Shown piece after piece: positions 1 to 10,135 of a stretch of 64,000 bases of DNA (its first letter is position 1; each line of letters begins with the position of its first letter). Position numbers and translations under genes: made by a program. The DNA is taken from NCBI RefSeq assembly GCF_014207235.1, contig NZ_JACHDA010000003.1, positions 1-64,000 on the forward strand, written 5' to 3'. Source of the DNA: Sphingopyxis sp. JAI128. Lineage in GTDB: Bacteria > Pseudomonadota > Alphaproteobacteria > Sphingomonadales > Sphingomonadaceae. The notes beneath the pieces are model-generated. The model saw only the letters and a list, made by a program, of their open reading frames with translations, was not told the DNA's origin and did no database searches.

Positions 1-3000
1 CCCGGCGTCTGCGTCACATTGACCACGCCGTCGAGCGTCAGGTTGCCGCCGACATTGACCAGATCGTTGAGTGGACCGCCCGGCACGTTCGCCTGCCCGA
101 ACTCGAAATCGACCAGCGAGGCATTGCCGAGCGCTAGATTGCCGTTGATCGTGAGCGCGCCGACGCCATTCGATCCCGCCGCGAGCGTACCACCGTCGGC
201 GATAGTCACATTGCCGCCGATGGTCCCGGTGCCGCCTATCGTCGCCCCCGAAGCCACGCTGGTCAAGTTCGTCGCGCCGGACTGGTTGCCATTGACCAGC
301 AGGGTCCCTGAATTCACGCTCGTCGGGCCGGCATAGCTGTTGTTGCCGGTGAGGATCGTCGTGCCCGGCCCCGCCTGCGTCACCGACCCGCCGCCGATGA
401 TCGCCCCGCCCATCGTCAGCGTACCCGAGCGGTTGAACACCAGCGCGCTGTTGTTGAGCACATTGCCCGCGATGCTGCCGGTCGTGCCGCCATTGCCGAT
501 CTGCAGCGTTCCCGCGCTGATCGTGGTCAGCCCCGTATAGCCATTGGCCGCTGCCAGCGTCAGCGTCCCCGTGCCGCTCTTGGTCAGCGTTCCAGGCCCC
601 GACACCGCGCCGGTCAGGGTCAGCGTGGTTCCAGCGTCGGTTGCAAAATGGCCCGCGCCCGCCAGAGCGACCGCCCGGCCCGATGTGAAACTCGCCGTCG
701 TGTTCAGCCGGCCGCCGCTCAGCGTCAGCCCCCCGCTCGCCGCGCCCAGATTGGCGTCGCTCGACACCTGAAGCGTGCCCGCCGTGATGCTCGTCCCGCC
801 CTGATAGCTGTTCGTGCCCGTCAGAACCGTCGTGCCCGAACCGATCTGCCGAACCGCGCCCGTCCCCGAAATCACACCCGCGACGCCAAGTGTGCCCGAA
901 CGGTTGAACTCCAGCAGGGCGTTATTGACGACATCGCCCGCCAGCGTGCCCGACGCGCCGCCATTGCCGATGCGCAGCGTGCCCGCAGCGATCGTCGTGC
1001 CGTCGCTATAGCTATGGTTGCCGGTGAGCGTCAGCACGCCCGCCGCCTGCTTCTCCAGCCGCTCGAAGCCGTTGACGTTGGCGGCGTCGACCGTCATCGC
1101 GGCGGCGTTGACCACCTGCAACAGGTCCGACCCCGCCCCGCCCTCGATGAAGGCCGCGGCAATGCCCGCCCCATCGTGCAGGACCAGCGCATCGTCGCCC
1201 GTACCCAGCGACAATGTGCCGCCGCCCGTGTTCACGGTGCCGAACAATTCGATGCGATCCGCCCCGTCGCCCAGGTTGCCCGCCGCGCGCATGGTGACGC
1301 CATTGCCCAATGTCACGTTCTGGCTGCCCGTATCGCCGCTAATGAGCGTCTGTGCCCCGGCGGCGGCCTGTAACGTGCCGTTGACGACGAGCGCTGAATT
1401 GCCGGTCATCGCCAGCGTGGGCGTCGTCAGCGCACCCGACGTCCCGTCACCGATCTGCAGCGTCCCGGCGCTGATCGTGGTCGCGCCGATATCGTTGAGT
1501 TGCGAGGTCAGGATGCTGGTACCGGTGCCAATCTGCGCCAGCGTGCCGGGACCGCTCAACGTGCCGCTGAACGTGAAGCTGTCGCTGCGGTTGAGCGACA
1601 GTGTCGATGTCGCCGAATCGACGATGACGTTGCCCGCGCCGGCATTGCCGGTCGTGCCGCCGTTACCGATCATCAGATTGCCGTCGTTGATGACGGTGTT
1701 GCCGGTGAAACTGTTATTGCCCGTCAGTACCCAGGTGCCGCTGTCATTCTTGGCCAGCGTCGTCTTGCCGGTGCCGTTGTCGGCAATTGCGCCGCCCATT
1801 GTGTTAAGGTCGGTGTTGGTGCCGCCCAGCGCGATCGTGCGCGCCGCGTTGGTGCCGGTGAGACCGACCGTGCCGGTGTTTCGGAAAACAAGCGCACCGG
1901 TTCCCGACGACTGGATATAGGTGACGCCGGTATCGAGCGTGAACCGGCGGTCGGTGCTGTCGCCGGTGCCGACATAGCGCAGCGTGGATCCGTTGCCGAT
2001 CACCAGATTATTGGCCGCGTCGCTCGACGCGCCGATGCTGCTCGCGATGCCGCCATCGCTCAGCTTGTCGACGATCAATATGCCGCCGCTGATCGTGGTT
2101 GCGCCGGTATAGCTGCTTGCCTGGTTCGTCAGGCGCCACGTGCCCGTGCCGGTCTTGGTGAGCCGGGAGACACCGCTGCCGTTGTTGTCCAGCCGCGCGG
2201 CCAACAGATTGGCGCCCGTGTTGGTGCCGGTCAGCGTCAGCGTGCGGGCAATATTCGTCCCGGCCAGCGTCACCGGAGCGGTATTGGTGAATTCGACGAT
2301 GCCGGTGCCCGACGCATCCAGCGTGCCGCCGCTGGTGCCCAGAGTGAACTGGCGGTCGGTGCTACTGCCGCCGCCGACATACCGCAACGTGCCGTTGATG
2401 GTCAGATTGGCCGGCGCGGCGTCGGATGCGCCGATCGCGCTGTTCACGCCTCCATTTTCAAGGCAGCTGACCGTCAATACGCCGGCATTGATTGCCGTCG
2501 CGCCCGTGTAACTGCTATTGCAGCCGGACAAGATTTGAGTGCCAGTTCCATTCTTGATCAAGCTGCCGGAGCCACTGATCGCACCGGCGTATGTCTGACC
2601 CAGGCCATTCCTGATTGTCAGCGTGCCCGTGCCCATCGCGATGTTGCCGCCCAGGCTTCCCCCACCGATCAGGGCGCCCGCATTGGCGTCGAAGTTGTTC
2701 ATGTCCAGCAATACCCCGGCGGTATTGTCCAGCCAGAAGGAATTGGTGGTGCCGAAGGCCGTGGCCGATCCGGCGCGCAAGATGCCGCCTCTTACGCGGG
2801 TGTTATTGGTGTAGCTGTTGTTGCCGGACAAAACCATCGTGCCGGCGTTGTCCTTGTACAACTCGCCGCCGCCGATGACCTGACCGCTGAAGCCGAGCGT
2901 GGTGCCGTTGACCACATTGATGACACCGTAGCCCACAAGATTGAACCCGCGGTCGATGTCGATGGTCCCACCGGTGTAGTTCAAGGCGCCGCTATTGAAT

Positions 3001-6000
3001 ACGAGGTTGGCCGACGCACTGCTGGAAGCGCCGATACCGCTGGCTTGCCCGCCGTTGGCCAGGCAGTCGGTCGTGATGGTGGCGCCCTGCAGGGTGGTGG
3101 CGCCGGTATAGCTGTGGTTACAGCCGTTGAAAGTCTGCGTGCCGCCGCCGGTTCGCCAGATGCCGCCGCTGCCGCTGATCACGCCCGAATAAACGCCGTT
3201 GCCGCCGTTGATCCGCAACGTTGCCGAACCGAGCGTAATATTGCCGCCATTCGCGCCGCCACCATTGAGCGCGCCGACGATTGTGTCGTAATTGTTGAGG
3301 TCAAGCAGTACGCCGGCCGTATCGGCAAGCGTCATTGGCCCACCGCCGCCCAGTGCATTTGCCGCTCCCGCGCGCAGGACGCCGCTGTTGACTGTATTGC
3401 CGCCGGTGTAGGTATTGGCGCCGCTCAGCACCAGCGTGCCGGCACCGTTTTTCGTCAAGCGACCGGTGCCGGCCAAAATGCCGCTGTTCGTCAGAGTCGT
3501 GGTTGCCGTGGACACATCGACGATGCCGCCACTTGCGCCCAGGGTGAAGCCGCGGTTGGTCGTGGTCGTGCCGCCCGTATATTGCAGCCCGCCACCGTTG
3601 AGAACGAGGCTGCTCGACGCGCTGCTGCCCGCGCCGATGCTGCTCGCCTGCCCGCCATCGGCCAGCGTGGTCGCGCCCAACAGACCGCCGTTGACCGTCA
3701 CGACCCCGGTGAAGTCGTTTGCCCCGTTGGCCAGCGTCAGCGTCCCGGCTCCGCTTTTGATGAAATCCGCGCCGTCGGGACTGGTGACGAGGCCGCTCAA
3801 GACGAGGTTGGCGTTGGCGTTGGTCACTTGGACGCCGCTGCTCAGGATCGCGCCGGATTTGGCGAAGGTGAAACCTCGGTCGCTGATGTCCCCCGCGCCG
3901 GTGTAGGTCAGCGTTGCGCCTTCCAGCGACAGATTGGACGACGCAGACGAGGACGCGCCGATGCTGCTCGCCGCCCCTCCATTGCCGATGCTCACCACCG
4001 ACAGCGTGCCCTGTGCAACGCGGGTGGCGCCGGTGTAGCTGTTGTTGCTGTTGGACAGCGTCACCAGGCCGGTGCCGGCCTTGACGAAGCCCATTGGCGT
4101 TCCGTTATCGACGATCTGCGATGCGATGGTGAAATTGCCGGTGCTGTTCTGCTGCACGCCGAGGTCGCCGCCGTTGGCGCCGGTCAGCCTGCCGCCGGTG
4201 ATCAACTGGTTCCCGCCCGCAACCGTCGGCGCGACAATGATGGCGCCGTCCACGCCCAGCGTCTCGCCGGTATCGACGTTCACCGTGGAGGACACCGGCC
4301 GCGTATAGCGCAGGCCGGCCAGTTGCTTCGTGCCGGTCACCGTGCCGAAGAAACCGGCGACATCGGTGATATACTCATTATCCAGCCAGTTGGCGGCATT
4401 ATCTTTGTCGGTATAGTCGGCGTCGGTGAAGGCTAGGATATTGCCGCCCACCACCTTGGCATAATCGGTGCCATTGACCGTGGCCCAGCCCCCGAGCGAT
4501 GTGTTGGTTGTGGTAATGTTTCCGCCCGCGGGCAGGTTGAAGTTCATCAGCCCGCCGGTGCGGTTGATCGCGCCCAGATTGACGGTCAAGCTGCCCCCAC
4601 TGCCGGATGTGGCGGTGATGCTGTTGTTGCTTCCGGTGATGTTCAGGCCGTTGAAGGTCTGCGTATTATTCTCACTCGCCGCGCCGAAGATGTTGAGCAC
4701 GCCGCCCGCCATGTTGAGCGTGGACGCGCCGGAAATGATGTCGCTCGCCGGTCCGCCCGCGGGACGGAAGTCGAGCGCCAGCGTGCCGCCGCCGATCATC
4801 GTGGCGCCGGTGTAGCTGTTGGCGCCGGTCAGCGTCTGCGTGCTCGCGCCGAGCTTGGTCAGCCCGCCACTGCCGGTAATGTTGCCGGCGTAGGTCGCCG
4901 TGGTGCCCGCCGCCGCCTGCAGCGTCAGGTTGGCGCTGCCTAGGTCAACCGTGCCCCCGGTGCCGGTCAGCGTGTTGAAGCTCTTGTCGAAATCGTTGAG
5001 GTCCAGCGTGCCGCCATTGACCTGCGCCGTCGTGGACGCGCCAAAAGCATTGGCGGTGCCCGCGCGCAAAATGCCGGAATCGACGATGGTCTGTCCGGTG
5101 TAGGTGTTGACGCCCGAAATCACCCAGGTTCCCGCGCCGTTGCTGCGCAGATTTCCACTGCCCGAAATCACGCCAGAGACGATGTTGTCGGCCCCAGTGA
5201 AGCTGCCTCCCAGGGTCGCCGTGCCGCCGATGCCCATCGTCCCGCTTAGCGTCAGCGCCCCCGCGCCGTTGTTGTTGAGCGAACCATTGGAGATGGTAAA
5301 GCTCTTGCTGGTCGCTTCGCCTGCACCGACATAGGAAAGATTGCCGCCACTAATGGCGATTGCGCCGGTACCGAGCGAGCCGGCGACGCCTGCGTTAGAG
5401 AGCAGCGCGGCCTCGACCATGCCGGCCCCGCTGATGCTCGCGGTGCCCGAGAAGGTGTTGGCGATCCCCAATCGGAGCGTCTGGCCGCCGCCGGCACTGA
5501 ACGAAGCGCTGCGACCCGAATTGCTGCTGATGACCCCCAGCAGATTCAGGTCGGCCGAATTGGCGCCGAAGCCAAAGGAACGTGAGCCGCCTGTGACCGA
5601 GATGTCGCCCGTCAGGGTTAGCGCCCCGCTGCCATTATTGTACAGAAACGCTCCGCCCGCATAATTTCCGGGCCGCAAGTTCCAGTTGCGGTCGGAGCTG
5701 TTGCCAGTGCCGGTATAGATGAGGTTCGAACTGCCCAATGCCTGGCAACAGCCCGGCCCCAGCAAGATGGTACCATTCGCCACAGTGGTGGGCGCACCCA
5801 GCGCGCTTGCCTCGCCCAAATTACCGATCGAACTGAAATAATTGTTGTTGCCGCCCCAACCCGGCACGCCCGTGAATTGAGTTTGCCCCTGATAATTGTT
5901 GGCGTTGTTGGTTAGCGCGATGCCGTTCGCCACATTCAGGCCGCCCGCGCCCGTGTAGAACGCGGCCCCCAGTCCGCCGCCGCTGATACTGGCGATGCCG

Positions 6001-6722
6001 CCTGTCAGATTAATCGTGCGACTCGCCGATATCGTACCGCTCGCCGAGAAGGTGCGACCGCTGCCAAGATTGATCTGGTTGGCGGCACTGCCCAACGCCG
6101 CATCGCCGATCGCGCCGATGCCCAGGTGGCCGCCAGTGGCGTTGATCGTCCCGGTGAAGCTGTTGGCCGCATTCAGCGACAACCATCCGCCGCCGGTGAT
6201 GTCGATACCGCCGCCAAAGCTGTTGGCGCCGTTCAGCGTCAAATTACCGCCTCCCGCCTTGGTCCAGCCGCCGGCGCTAGTAATGGAGGTTCCGATCGTC
6301 GTCGTGCCGGTCGTCACCGAAATGATCGGGGCCGTGCCGCCGAGCGTGAGGCTGCCACCGGTGAGCGAATAGCCGTTGGTCTGAAATGTGAGATTGTGCA
6401 CGGTAATCGGCCCGCTCAGGGTGACCGTTCCTGCGGTGCCGGCGAAGATGGCGTTGTCCAGCGCGGCATTGTCCCAGGCGCCATAGGGGCCGCTGACGCC
6501 GTCGCTACTGGAACTCCAGATGGAATTGGTAATGTCCCAGCTGTCGCTGCCGCCGGTCCCGACCGATGTCTTGTTGGGATCCCAATAACGATCCTGATTC
6601 TGCGCGCGCGCGATCGATGGAATGCCAAGCGCGACAAGCGCGGAAAGTGAAGCGCCACACAATAGACGAATCGCGGTGTCTTTGGAGCGGCGCTTTTCGA
6701 TTTTCCCGGTACGCTCGCTCAC
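1..6722 (-). CDS. Giant autotransporter-type beta-strand-repeat protein, C-terminus off the left edge
   Basis: About 2,240 codons read open on the minus strand wherever I translated them, ending at the left window edge without a stop. The start is GTG at 6722 with a GGAGG five to seven bases upstream; the nearby ATG is followed at once by TGA. The N-terminus is basic, then hydrophobic (LLCGASLSALVALGIPSIA), ending ARAQ, which is a Sec signal peptide. The rest is Gly/Thr/Asn/Ser-rich and repeats a unit such as YTGATTISAGTLQIGDGT followed by GSI..NVLNNSALVFNRSG. This is the passenger-associated transport repeat of autotransporter adhesins. The family forms a long beta-helix on the cell surface, exported by a C-terminal beta-barrel; that barrel must lie outside the window. 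I saw no protease or other catalytic domain. A role in adhesion or aggregation is inferred. Confidence 0.85.
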   Translation of the reverse strand, partial: MSERTGKIEKRRSKDTAIRLLCGASLSALVALGIPSIARAQNQDRYWDPNKTSVGTGGSDSWDITNSIWSSSSDGVSGPYGAWDNAALDNAIFAGTAGTVTLSGPITVHNLTFQTNGYSLTGGSLTLGGTAPIISVTTGTTTIGTSITSAGGWTKAGGGNLTLNGANSFGGGIDITGGGWLSLNAANSFTGTINATGGHLGIGAIGDAALGSAANQINLGSGRTFSASGTISASRTINLTGGIASISGGGLGAAFYTGAGGLNVANGIALTNNANNYQGQTQFTGVPGWGGNNNYFSSIGNLGEASALGAPTTVANGTILLGPGCCQALGSSNLIYTGTGNSSDRNWNLRPGNYAGGAFLYNNGSGALTLTGDISVTGGSRSFGFGANSADLNLLGVISSNSGRSASFSAGGGQTLRLGIANTFSGTASISGAGMVEAALLSNAGVAGSLGTGAIAISGGNLSYVGAGEATSKSFTISNGSLNNNGAGALTLSGTMGIGGTATLGGSFTGADNIVSGVISGSGNLRSNGAGTWVISGVNTYTGQTIVDSGILRAGTANAFGASTTAQVNGGTLDLNDFDKSFNTLTGTGGTVDLGSANLTLQAAAGTTATYAGNITGSGGLTKLGASTQTLTGANSYTGATMIGGGTLALDFRPAGGPASDIISGASTLNMAGGVLNIFGAASENNTQTFNGLNITGSNNSITATSGSGGSLTVNLGAINRTGGLMNFNLPAGGNITTTNTSLGGWATVNGTDYAKVVGGNILAFTDADYTDKDNAANWLDNEYITDVAGFFGTVTGTKQLAGLRYTRPVSSTVNVDTGETLGVDGAIIVAPTVAGGNQLITGGRLTGANGGDLGVQQNSTGNFTIASQIVDNGTPMGFVKAGTGLVTLSNSNNSYTGATRVAQGTLSVVSIGNGGAASSIGASSSASSNLSLEGATLTYTGAGDISDRGFTFAKSGAILSSGVQVTNANANLVLSGLVTSPDGADFIKSGAGTLTLANGANDFTGVVTVNGGLLGATTLADGGQASSIGAGSSASSSLVLNGGGLQYTGGTTTTNRGFTLGASGGIVDVSTATTTLTNSGILAGTGRLTKNGAGTLVLSGANTYTGGNTVNSGVLRAGAANALGGGGPMTLADTAGVLLDLNNYDTIVGALNGGGANGGNITLGSATLRINGGNGVYSGVISGSGGIWRTGGGTQTFNGCNHSYTGATTLQGATITTDCLANGGQASGIGASSSASANLVFNSGALNYTGGTIDIDRGFNLVGYGVINVVNGTTLGFSGQVIGGGELYKDNAGTMVLSGNNSYTNNTRVRGGILRAGSATAFGTTNSFWLDNTAGVLLDMNNFDANAGALIGGGSLGGNIAMGTGTLTIRNGLGQTYAGAISGSGSLIKNGTGTQILSGCNSSYTGATAINAGVLTVSCLENGGVNSAIGASDAAPANLTINGTLRYVGGGSSTDRQFTLGTSGGTLDASGTGIVEFTNTAPVTLAGTNIARTLTLTGTNTGANLLAARLDNNGSGVSRLTKTGTGTWRLTNQASSYTGATTISGGILIVDKLSDGGIASSIGASSDAANNLVIGNGSTLRYVGTGDSTDRRFTLDTGVTYIQSSGTGALVFRNTGTVGLTGTNAARTIALGGTNTDLNTMGGAIADNGTGKTTLAKNDSGTWVLTGNNSFTGNTVINDGNLMIGNGGTTGNAGAGNVIVDSATSTLSLNRSDSFTFSGTLSGPGTLAQIGTGTSILTSQLNDIGATTISAGTLQIGDGTSGALTTPTLAMTGNSALVVNGTLQAAAGAQTLISGDTGSQNVTLGNGVTMRAAGNLGDGADRIELFGTVNTGGGTLSLGTGDDALVLHDGAGIAAAFIEGGAGSDLLQVVNAAAMTVDAANVNGFERLEKQAAGVLTLTGNHSYSDGTTIAAGTLRIGNGGASGTLAGDVVNNALLEFNRSGTLGVAGVISGTGAVRQIGSGTTVLTGTNSYQGGTSITAGTLQVSSDANLGAASGGLTLSGGRLNTTASFTSGRAVALAGAGHFATDAGTTLTLTGAVSGPGTLTKSGTGTLTLAAANGYTGLTTISAGTLQIGNGGTTGSIAGNVLNNSALVFNRSGTLTMGGAIIGGGSVTQAGPGTTILTGNNSYAGPTSVNSGTLLVNGNQSGATNLTSVASGATIGGTGTIGGNVTIADGGTLAAGSNGVGALTINGNLALGNASLVDFEFGQANVPGGPLNDLVNVGGNLTLDGVVNVTQTP

Positions 6723-7273
6723 ATTGACCTCCGATTACAGGATTATCGCGTTCATCTGGCCGGTGTCAGCCGTGCCCGCATAATTTTGGAAAAAGACGCT
6801 CGATACGCTGGCGGCACGACGCCCGTGTTTGCCGCCCGGCTGGCTTCAAGTCTCGGGACATGCCCACTCGATTTGCTCCCTGCCTGCGACTGACCAAACG
6901 GCAGTGTGGCCGAAGAGTGCGAGGCGGAGAAATCGATACGATCGTCACGGACTTTCTCCTGCCTGCAAGCCGCATATAAATCAAATAATTTCAAACGAGT
7001 AAAAGCAGGAATGGTTAAGGAATACTTTTTAATCTGGGAGGTGGGGCGGTTAACCATGGCGATGAGAAGGATGGCTTGAGGGGGTGGGAAAGTCATGCCC
7101 ACGCGCATTGCTCGACCTCGTTGCGCCTCTTCAGCGATGCGCAGCACCGATCCCATCGTGACAGTGACGGTCGCGAAACACTCACGGAATGCCCCTCCCA
7201 CTCTGGACATTGCAGTTCGCGGGCGTTCGGTACGACCGCTGGCCTTATTCGGACCGCCACGATTGCCTTTGTC
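6723..7273. other. Intergenic region without a convincing gene
   Basis: This 551-bp gap separates the autotransporter start from the end of an SDR gene. Open frames on both strands overlap one another and have Arg/Ser-rich, non-protein-like composition with no ribosome binding site. The stretch around 6970-7040 is clearly AT-rich against its surroundings and probably holds the autotransporter promoter. I could not pick a convincing -35/-10 pair. Confidence 0.5.
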
Positions 7274-8035
7274 TCAGGCCGCGGTGAACCCGGCATCTAT
7301 GGTCAACGCGGTCCCGACGGCCGATGCGGCTCCCGGCGAACTTAGCCACAATATTCCCGACGCGATTTCTTCAGCCGTGCTGGATCTGCCTAAGGGATAG
7401 AAAGCCCCGCCTCCCGAGGGAGCACTTCCGTCATAGGTAGCGATTATGCGTTCCGCCATCGGCGTTTGCACTCCGGCGGGGCACACCGCATTGATGCGGA
7501 CGCCCCGCTTGGCATATTGCAAAGCGGCGCTCCGGGTGAGGCCGATGACTGCGTGTTTGGACATGCTATACACCGCCGAACGCTTGGAGCCGACAAGACC
7601 AGCGCCCGAGGAGATGTTGACGATGCTGCCTCCATTTGGATTGGCCAGCATCGGGGGAATCTGCGCTCGCATGCAATGCCACATCGCGCGCAGATTAATG
7701 TCCATGGTATGATCGTAGAGAGCATCGTCCTCTTCGAGCAATTCGCAGGTTCTTCCTTCGACACCCGCCGCATTGACCGCGCAATCGAGGCGCGACCATC
7801 GCTTTTCGACAGCGTCGACCGCCGCTTTCGCGGTGCCAGGGTCCGTCAAATCGCATGCGAAGGCCAGCGCCTCGCCCCCCAAATTCTGGATCGACCGTTC
7901 GACCGCACCGAGCCCTGTTTCGTCCCGATCAAGCAGCGCGACGGCGGCCCCGGCATCGGCGAAGGCGATTGCCGTCGCCCGGCCGATCCCCGATGCGGCT
8001 CCGGTTATTAGCGCGACCTTGCCCTTGAATGTCAT
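7274..8035 (-). CDS. SDR family NAD(P)-dependent oxidoreductase
   Basis: This 253-residue classical short-chain dehydrogenase has the cofactor loop TGAASGIG at residues 11-18, NAAG at 88-91, and the catalytic triad Ser143, Tyr156 and Lys160 (YSMSK). The C-terminal half keeps the usual CPAGVQTPM turn after the catalytic helix. The family oxidises or reduces alcohols and ketones; the substrate cannot be read from the sequence. An AAGGACG lies just before the ATG. It is the last gene of the TonB receptor-MFS-SDR-SDR operon, 30 bp after the preceding SDR, so it probably acts on the compound that operon imports. Confidence 0.9.
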   Translation of the reverse strand: MTFKGKVALITGAASGIGRATAIAFADAGAAVALLDRDETGLGAVERSIQNLGGEALAFACDLTDPGTAKAAVDAVEKRWSRLDCAVNAAGVEGRTCELLEEDDALYDHTMDINLRAMWHCMRAQIPPMLANPNGGSIVNISSGAGLVGSKRSAVYSMSKHAVIGLTRSAALQYAKRGVRINAVCPAGVQTPMAERIIATYDGSAPSGGGAFYPLGRSSTAEEIASGILWLSSPGAASAVGTALTIDAGFTAA

Positions 8036-8065
8036 TCATCGTCCTTTTCGTATCGCTGCAGGAAT

Positions 8066-8779
8066 TCACATCACCGACAGGCCGCCATCCAGGTCTATGA
8101 TTGACCCGGTCATATATGGGTTGGCCGCACAGGCGAGAATCTGGAATGCTATCCCTTCGGGAAGCGCCGCGCGCCGGACAGGTTGCGGAGGTATGGGCGT
8201 GTTCGGGTCGTACGCGGCGCGCAGCATCGGCGTATCGACCAGGCCGGGCGCAATGCAATTGACACGCACCGGAGCCAGTTCGACCGCAAGCACCTTGGTC
8301 AACGCCTCGACCGCCGCGCAGGCCGCCGCAACGGGTCCACGACCTGCACGTGGTCGCCGCGCAGCTGCGCCCGAGATCAAACTCAGCGACCCACCATCCG
8401 TCAGCCGCGCGAAACGGGCAATCAAATAAGGGCCCCAGAATTTCGATGCAAAGGTAGAACGCGCCGTGTCGAGGGACAGAGCGCGCACTGGGGCGGACCG
8501 GATCGCAGCGGCGGTGACGACGATATGATCGAAAGGGGGGTGGGTCGCGAAAAATGCCTCCACCTCCGCTTCGTCGGTCATGTCAAAGGAAGCGCTCGCC
8601 GTATCTGCGGAGATGCTTGCCACCGCCGCCTTGACGCGATCAGGGGAGCGTCCGGTAACGGTCACAAACGCGCCGTGCGCCGCGGCGATCCGCGCGGTCG
8701 CGAGACCGATACCCGAGCTGCCGCCGACGACGAGCAGTCGGGAGGATGCGAACGCCGCAAAGCTGGGAGCTTTGTTCAC
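8066..8779 (-). CDS. SDR-fold protein lacking the YxxxK catalytic pair
   Basis: This 237-residue Rossmann-fold protein keeps the glycine motif GGSSGIG (19-25) and the late SDR segment VNCIAPGLVDTPM. Where classical SDRs carry Tyr-x-x-x-Lys it reads VAAACAAVEAL, so the expected Tyr and Lys are Val150 and Cys154; Ser136 remains. I recall one SDR subgroup with a comparable substitution, so it may be a functional variant rather than a dead copy. The start is GTG, overlapping the TGA of the upstream MFS gene (GTGA), which points to translational coupling. Substrate unknown. Confidence 0.8.
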   Translation of the reverse strand: MNKAPSFAAFASSRLLVVGGSSGIGLATARIAAAHGAFVTVTGRSPDRVKAAVASISADTASASFDMTDEAEVEAFFATHPPFDHIVVTAAAIRSAPVRALSLDTARSTFASKFWGPYLIARFARLTDGGSLSLISGAAARRPRAGRGPVAAACAAVEALTKVLAVELAPVRVNCIAPGLVDTPMLRAAYDPNTPIPPQPVRRAALPEGIAFQILACAANPYMTGSIIDLDGGLSVM

Positions 8780-10125
8780 GCCCAGCTTTCCGCCATCTCC
8801 ACCGCTTCACGCATTTGCCGGCGGCCGAGCGCGAAGCAGGCTGCGGCGAACAGGCCAAGGATGACGCAGGTTAGCGCCATGGCCAGCCCCACTTTCGCGG
8901 AATCCTGAAAGACCAGCTCGGTAAAGGTCGCGACCACGGTAGGGCCGGTCCCCGCTCCGAGCAGCGTGACCACGAACAGATAGATAGCCGAAACAGTGCC
9001 GCGCAGTTCGTTGGGAGTGACGATCTGGACCGATGCCGACGCCATGCCGCCGATCGGAACGAGCAGCTTGAACACCGTATAAAAAAGGAAGAACAGCGCG
9101 ACGCTGGAAGCCGCAAAACCGATCGCGCCGCAAACTGCGATGATCAGCGACAGCCATACCGCGAAACGGAAATGGGCATCGCGCACCCCGCGCGCCATCT
9201 GGCTATCAACAAACATGCCCATGCCGAGCAGGCCCGATGAGCCGGCAATCGCTGTCAACGCAGCCATGGTGAACCCGGTTTGCGTCACCGACCAGCCAAA
9301 ACCGCGCATCAGATGTGCGGGAACCCAAGCGATGGTGCCATAAGCTATTGCTGCAATCGCCCCATATCCCAAAAAATGGCAGGTAAAGAAACGGCCGCGC
9401 TCGGCGATGAAGCGAAACGCCTCGCCGAAGCCCGCCTTGCCGGTGCCCCGTAGTCCGCGCCGCGCCGGTTCGGGAAACAGGAAAACAAGCAGGGCGAAAG
9501 CAACGCCGGGCAAGCCGGTGACGATGAATACAAATTGCCAGGGCCTGACGTCGCCGATCAGCGGCAAGGACAGGTTGCCCTCTGCGCTGAGCGCCATTCC
9601 GATGACCAGCCCGCCGATCGCGAAAGCGATCGCCTGCCCGAAGATCGAGCCGATGGCGAAAACCGACATGGCGGTGGTCAATCGCTCGCGCGGAAATAGG
9701 TCGCTCATCATCGAATAGGCGGCGGGTGCCAAGGCCGCCTCCCCCAGCCCCACGCCGAAGCGTGCGAACAGAAGCTGCCAGAAATTGCGCGCGAGGCCGC
9801 AAGCGGCGGCAGCGATTGCCCAGGCGATCACCCCGACGAAAATAATCTGGCGGCGCGGAAAGCGATCGACCAGCCAACCCAGCGGCAGCCCCATCACCGC
9901 ATAGCATAAAGCAAAGGAGAAGCCTTGCAGGAGGCTGATCTGGAAATCCGAAATCGCGAGGTCGCTGCGGATGTCATCAACCATCAGCGAGATGATCTGG
10001 CGGTCGAGGAACGCGACCGCACCGAGGATGAACAGCACGGCGACGGCACTCCAAGCGACCAGGGGGGAGGGATATTCCTCCCTGGTCGCGGGCGCGGCGC
10101 GAGGCGGCTGCGGCTGAGCGTCCAT
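8776..10125 (-). CDS. MFS transporter (spinster-like)
   Basis: This 449-residue integral membrane protein has about twelve hydrophobic segments. The loop GWLVDRFPRRQ after the second or third helix matches the MFS signature between TM2 and TM3, and FLDRQIISLMVDDI in TM1 resembles the spinster-like MFS group frequent in sphingomonads. I chose ATG at 10125 (MDAQPQ), preceded by GGGCGGA and lying 10 bp after the TonB receptor stop; the longer frame would run into that gene. It probably moves the compound taken up by the upstream outer-membrane receptor across the inner membrane. Substrate unknown. Confidence 0.9.
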   Translation of the reverse strand: MDAQPQPPRAAPATREEYPSPLVAWSAVAVLFILGAVAFLDRQIISLMVDDIRSDLAISDFQISLLQGFSFALCYAVMGLPLGWLVDRFPRRQIIFVGVIAWAIAAAACGLARNFWQLLFARFGVGLGEAALAPAAYSMMSDLFPRERLTTAMSVFAIGSIFGQAIAFAIGGLVIGMALSAEGNLSLPLIGDVRPWQFVFIVTGLPGVAFALLVFLFPEPARRGLRGTGKAGFGEAFRFIAERGRFFTCHFLGYGAIAAIAYGTIAWVPAHLMRGFGWSVTQTGFTMAALTAIAGSSGLLGMGMFVDSQMARGVRDAHFRFAVWLSLIIAVCGAIGFAASSVALFFLFYTVFKLLVPIGGMASASVQIVTPNELRGTVSAIYLFVVTLLGAGTGPTVVATFTELVFQDSAKVGLAMALTCVILGLFAAACFALGRRQMREAVEMAESWA

Positions 10126-10135
10126 TCCGCCGCCC

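Noticed and set aside
1500-4436. A 978-codon plus-strand frame with no internal stop.
   Set aside because: It lies antisense to the autotransporter repeats. Its composition is Arg/Ala/Gln-rich with no domain or ribosome site, while the minus frame has clear repeats and a signal peptide.
6752-7210. A 152-codon minus-strand frame before the autotransporter.
   Set aside because: No ribosome site, mixed low-quality composition and overlapping frames on the other strand.
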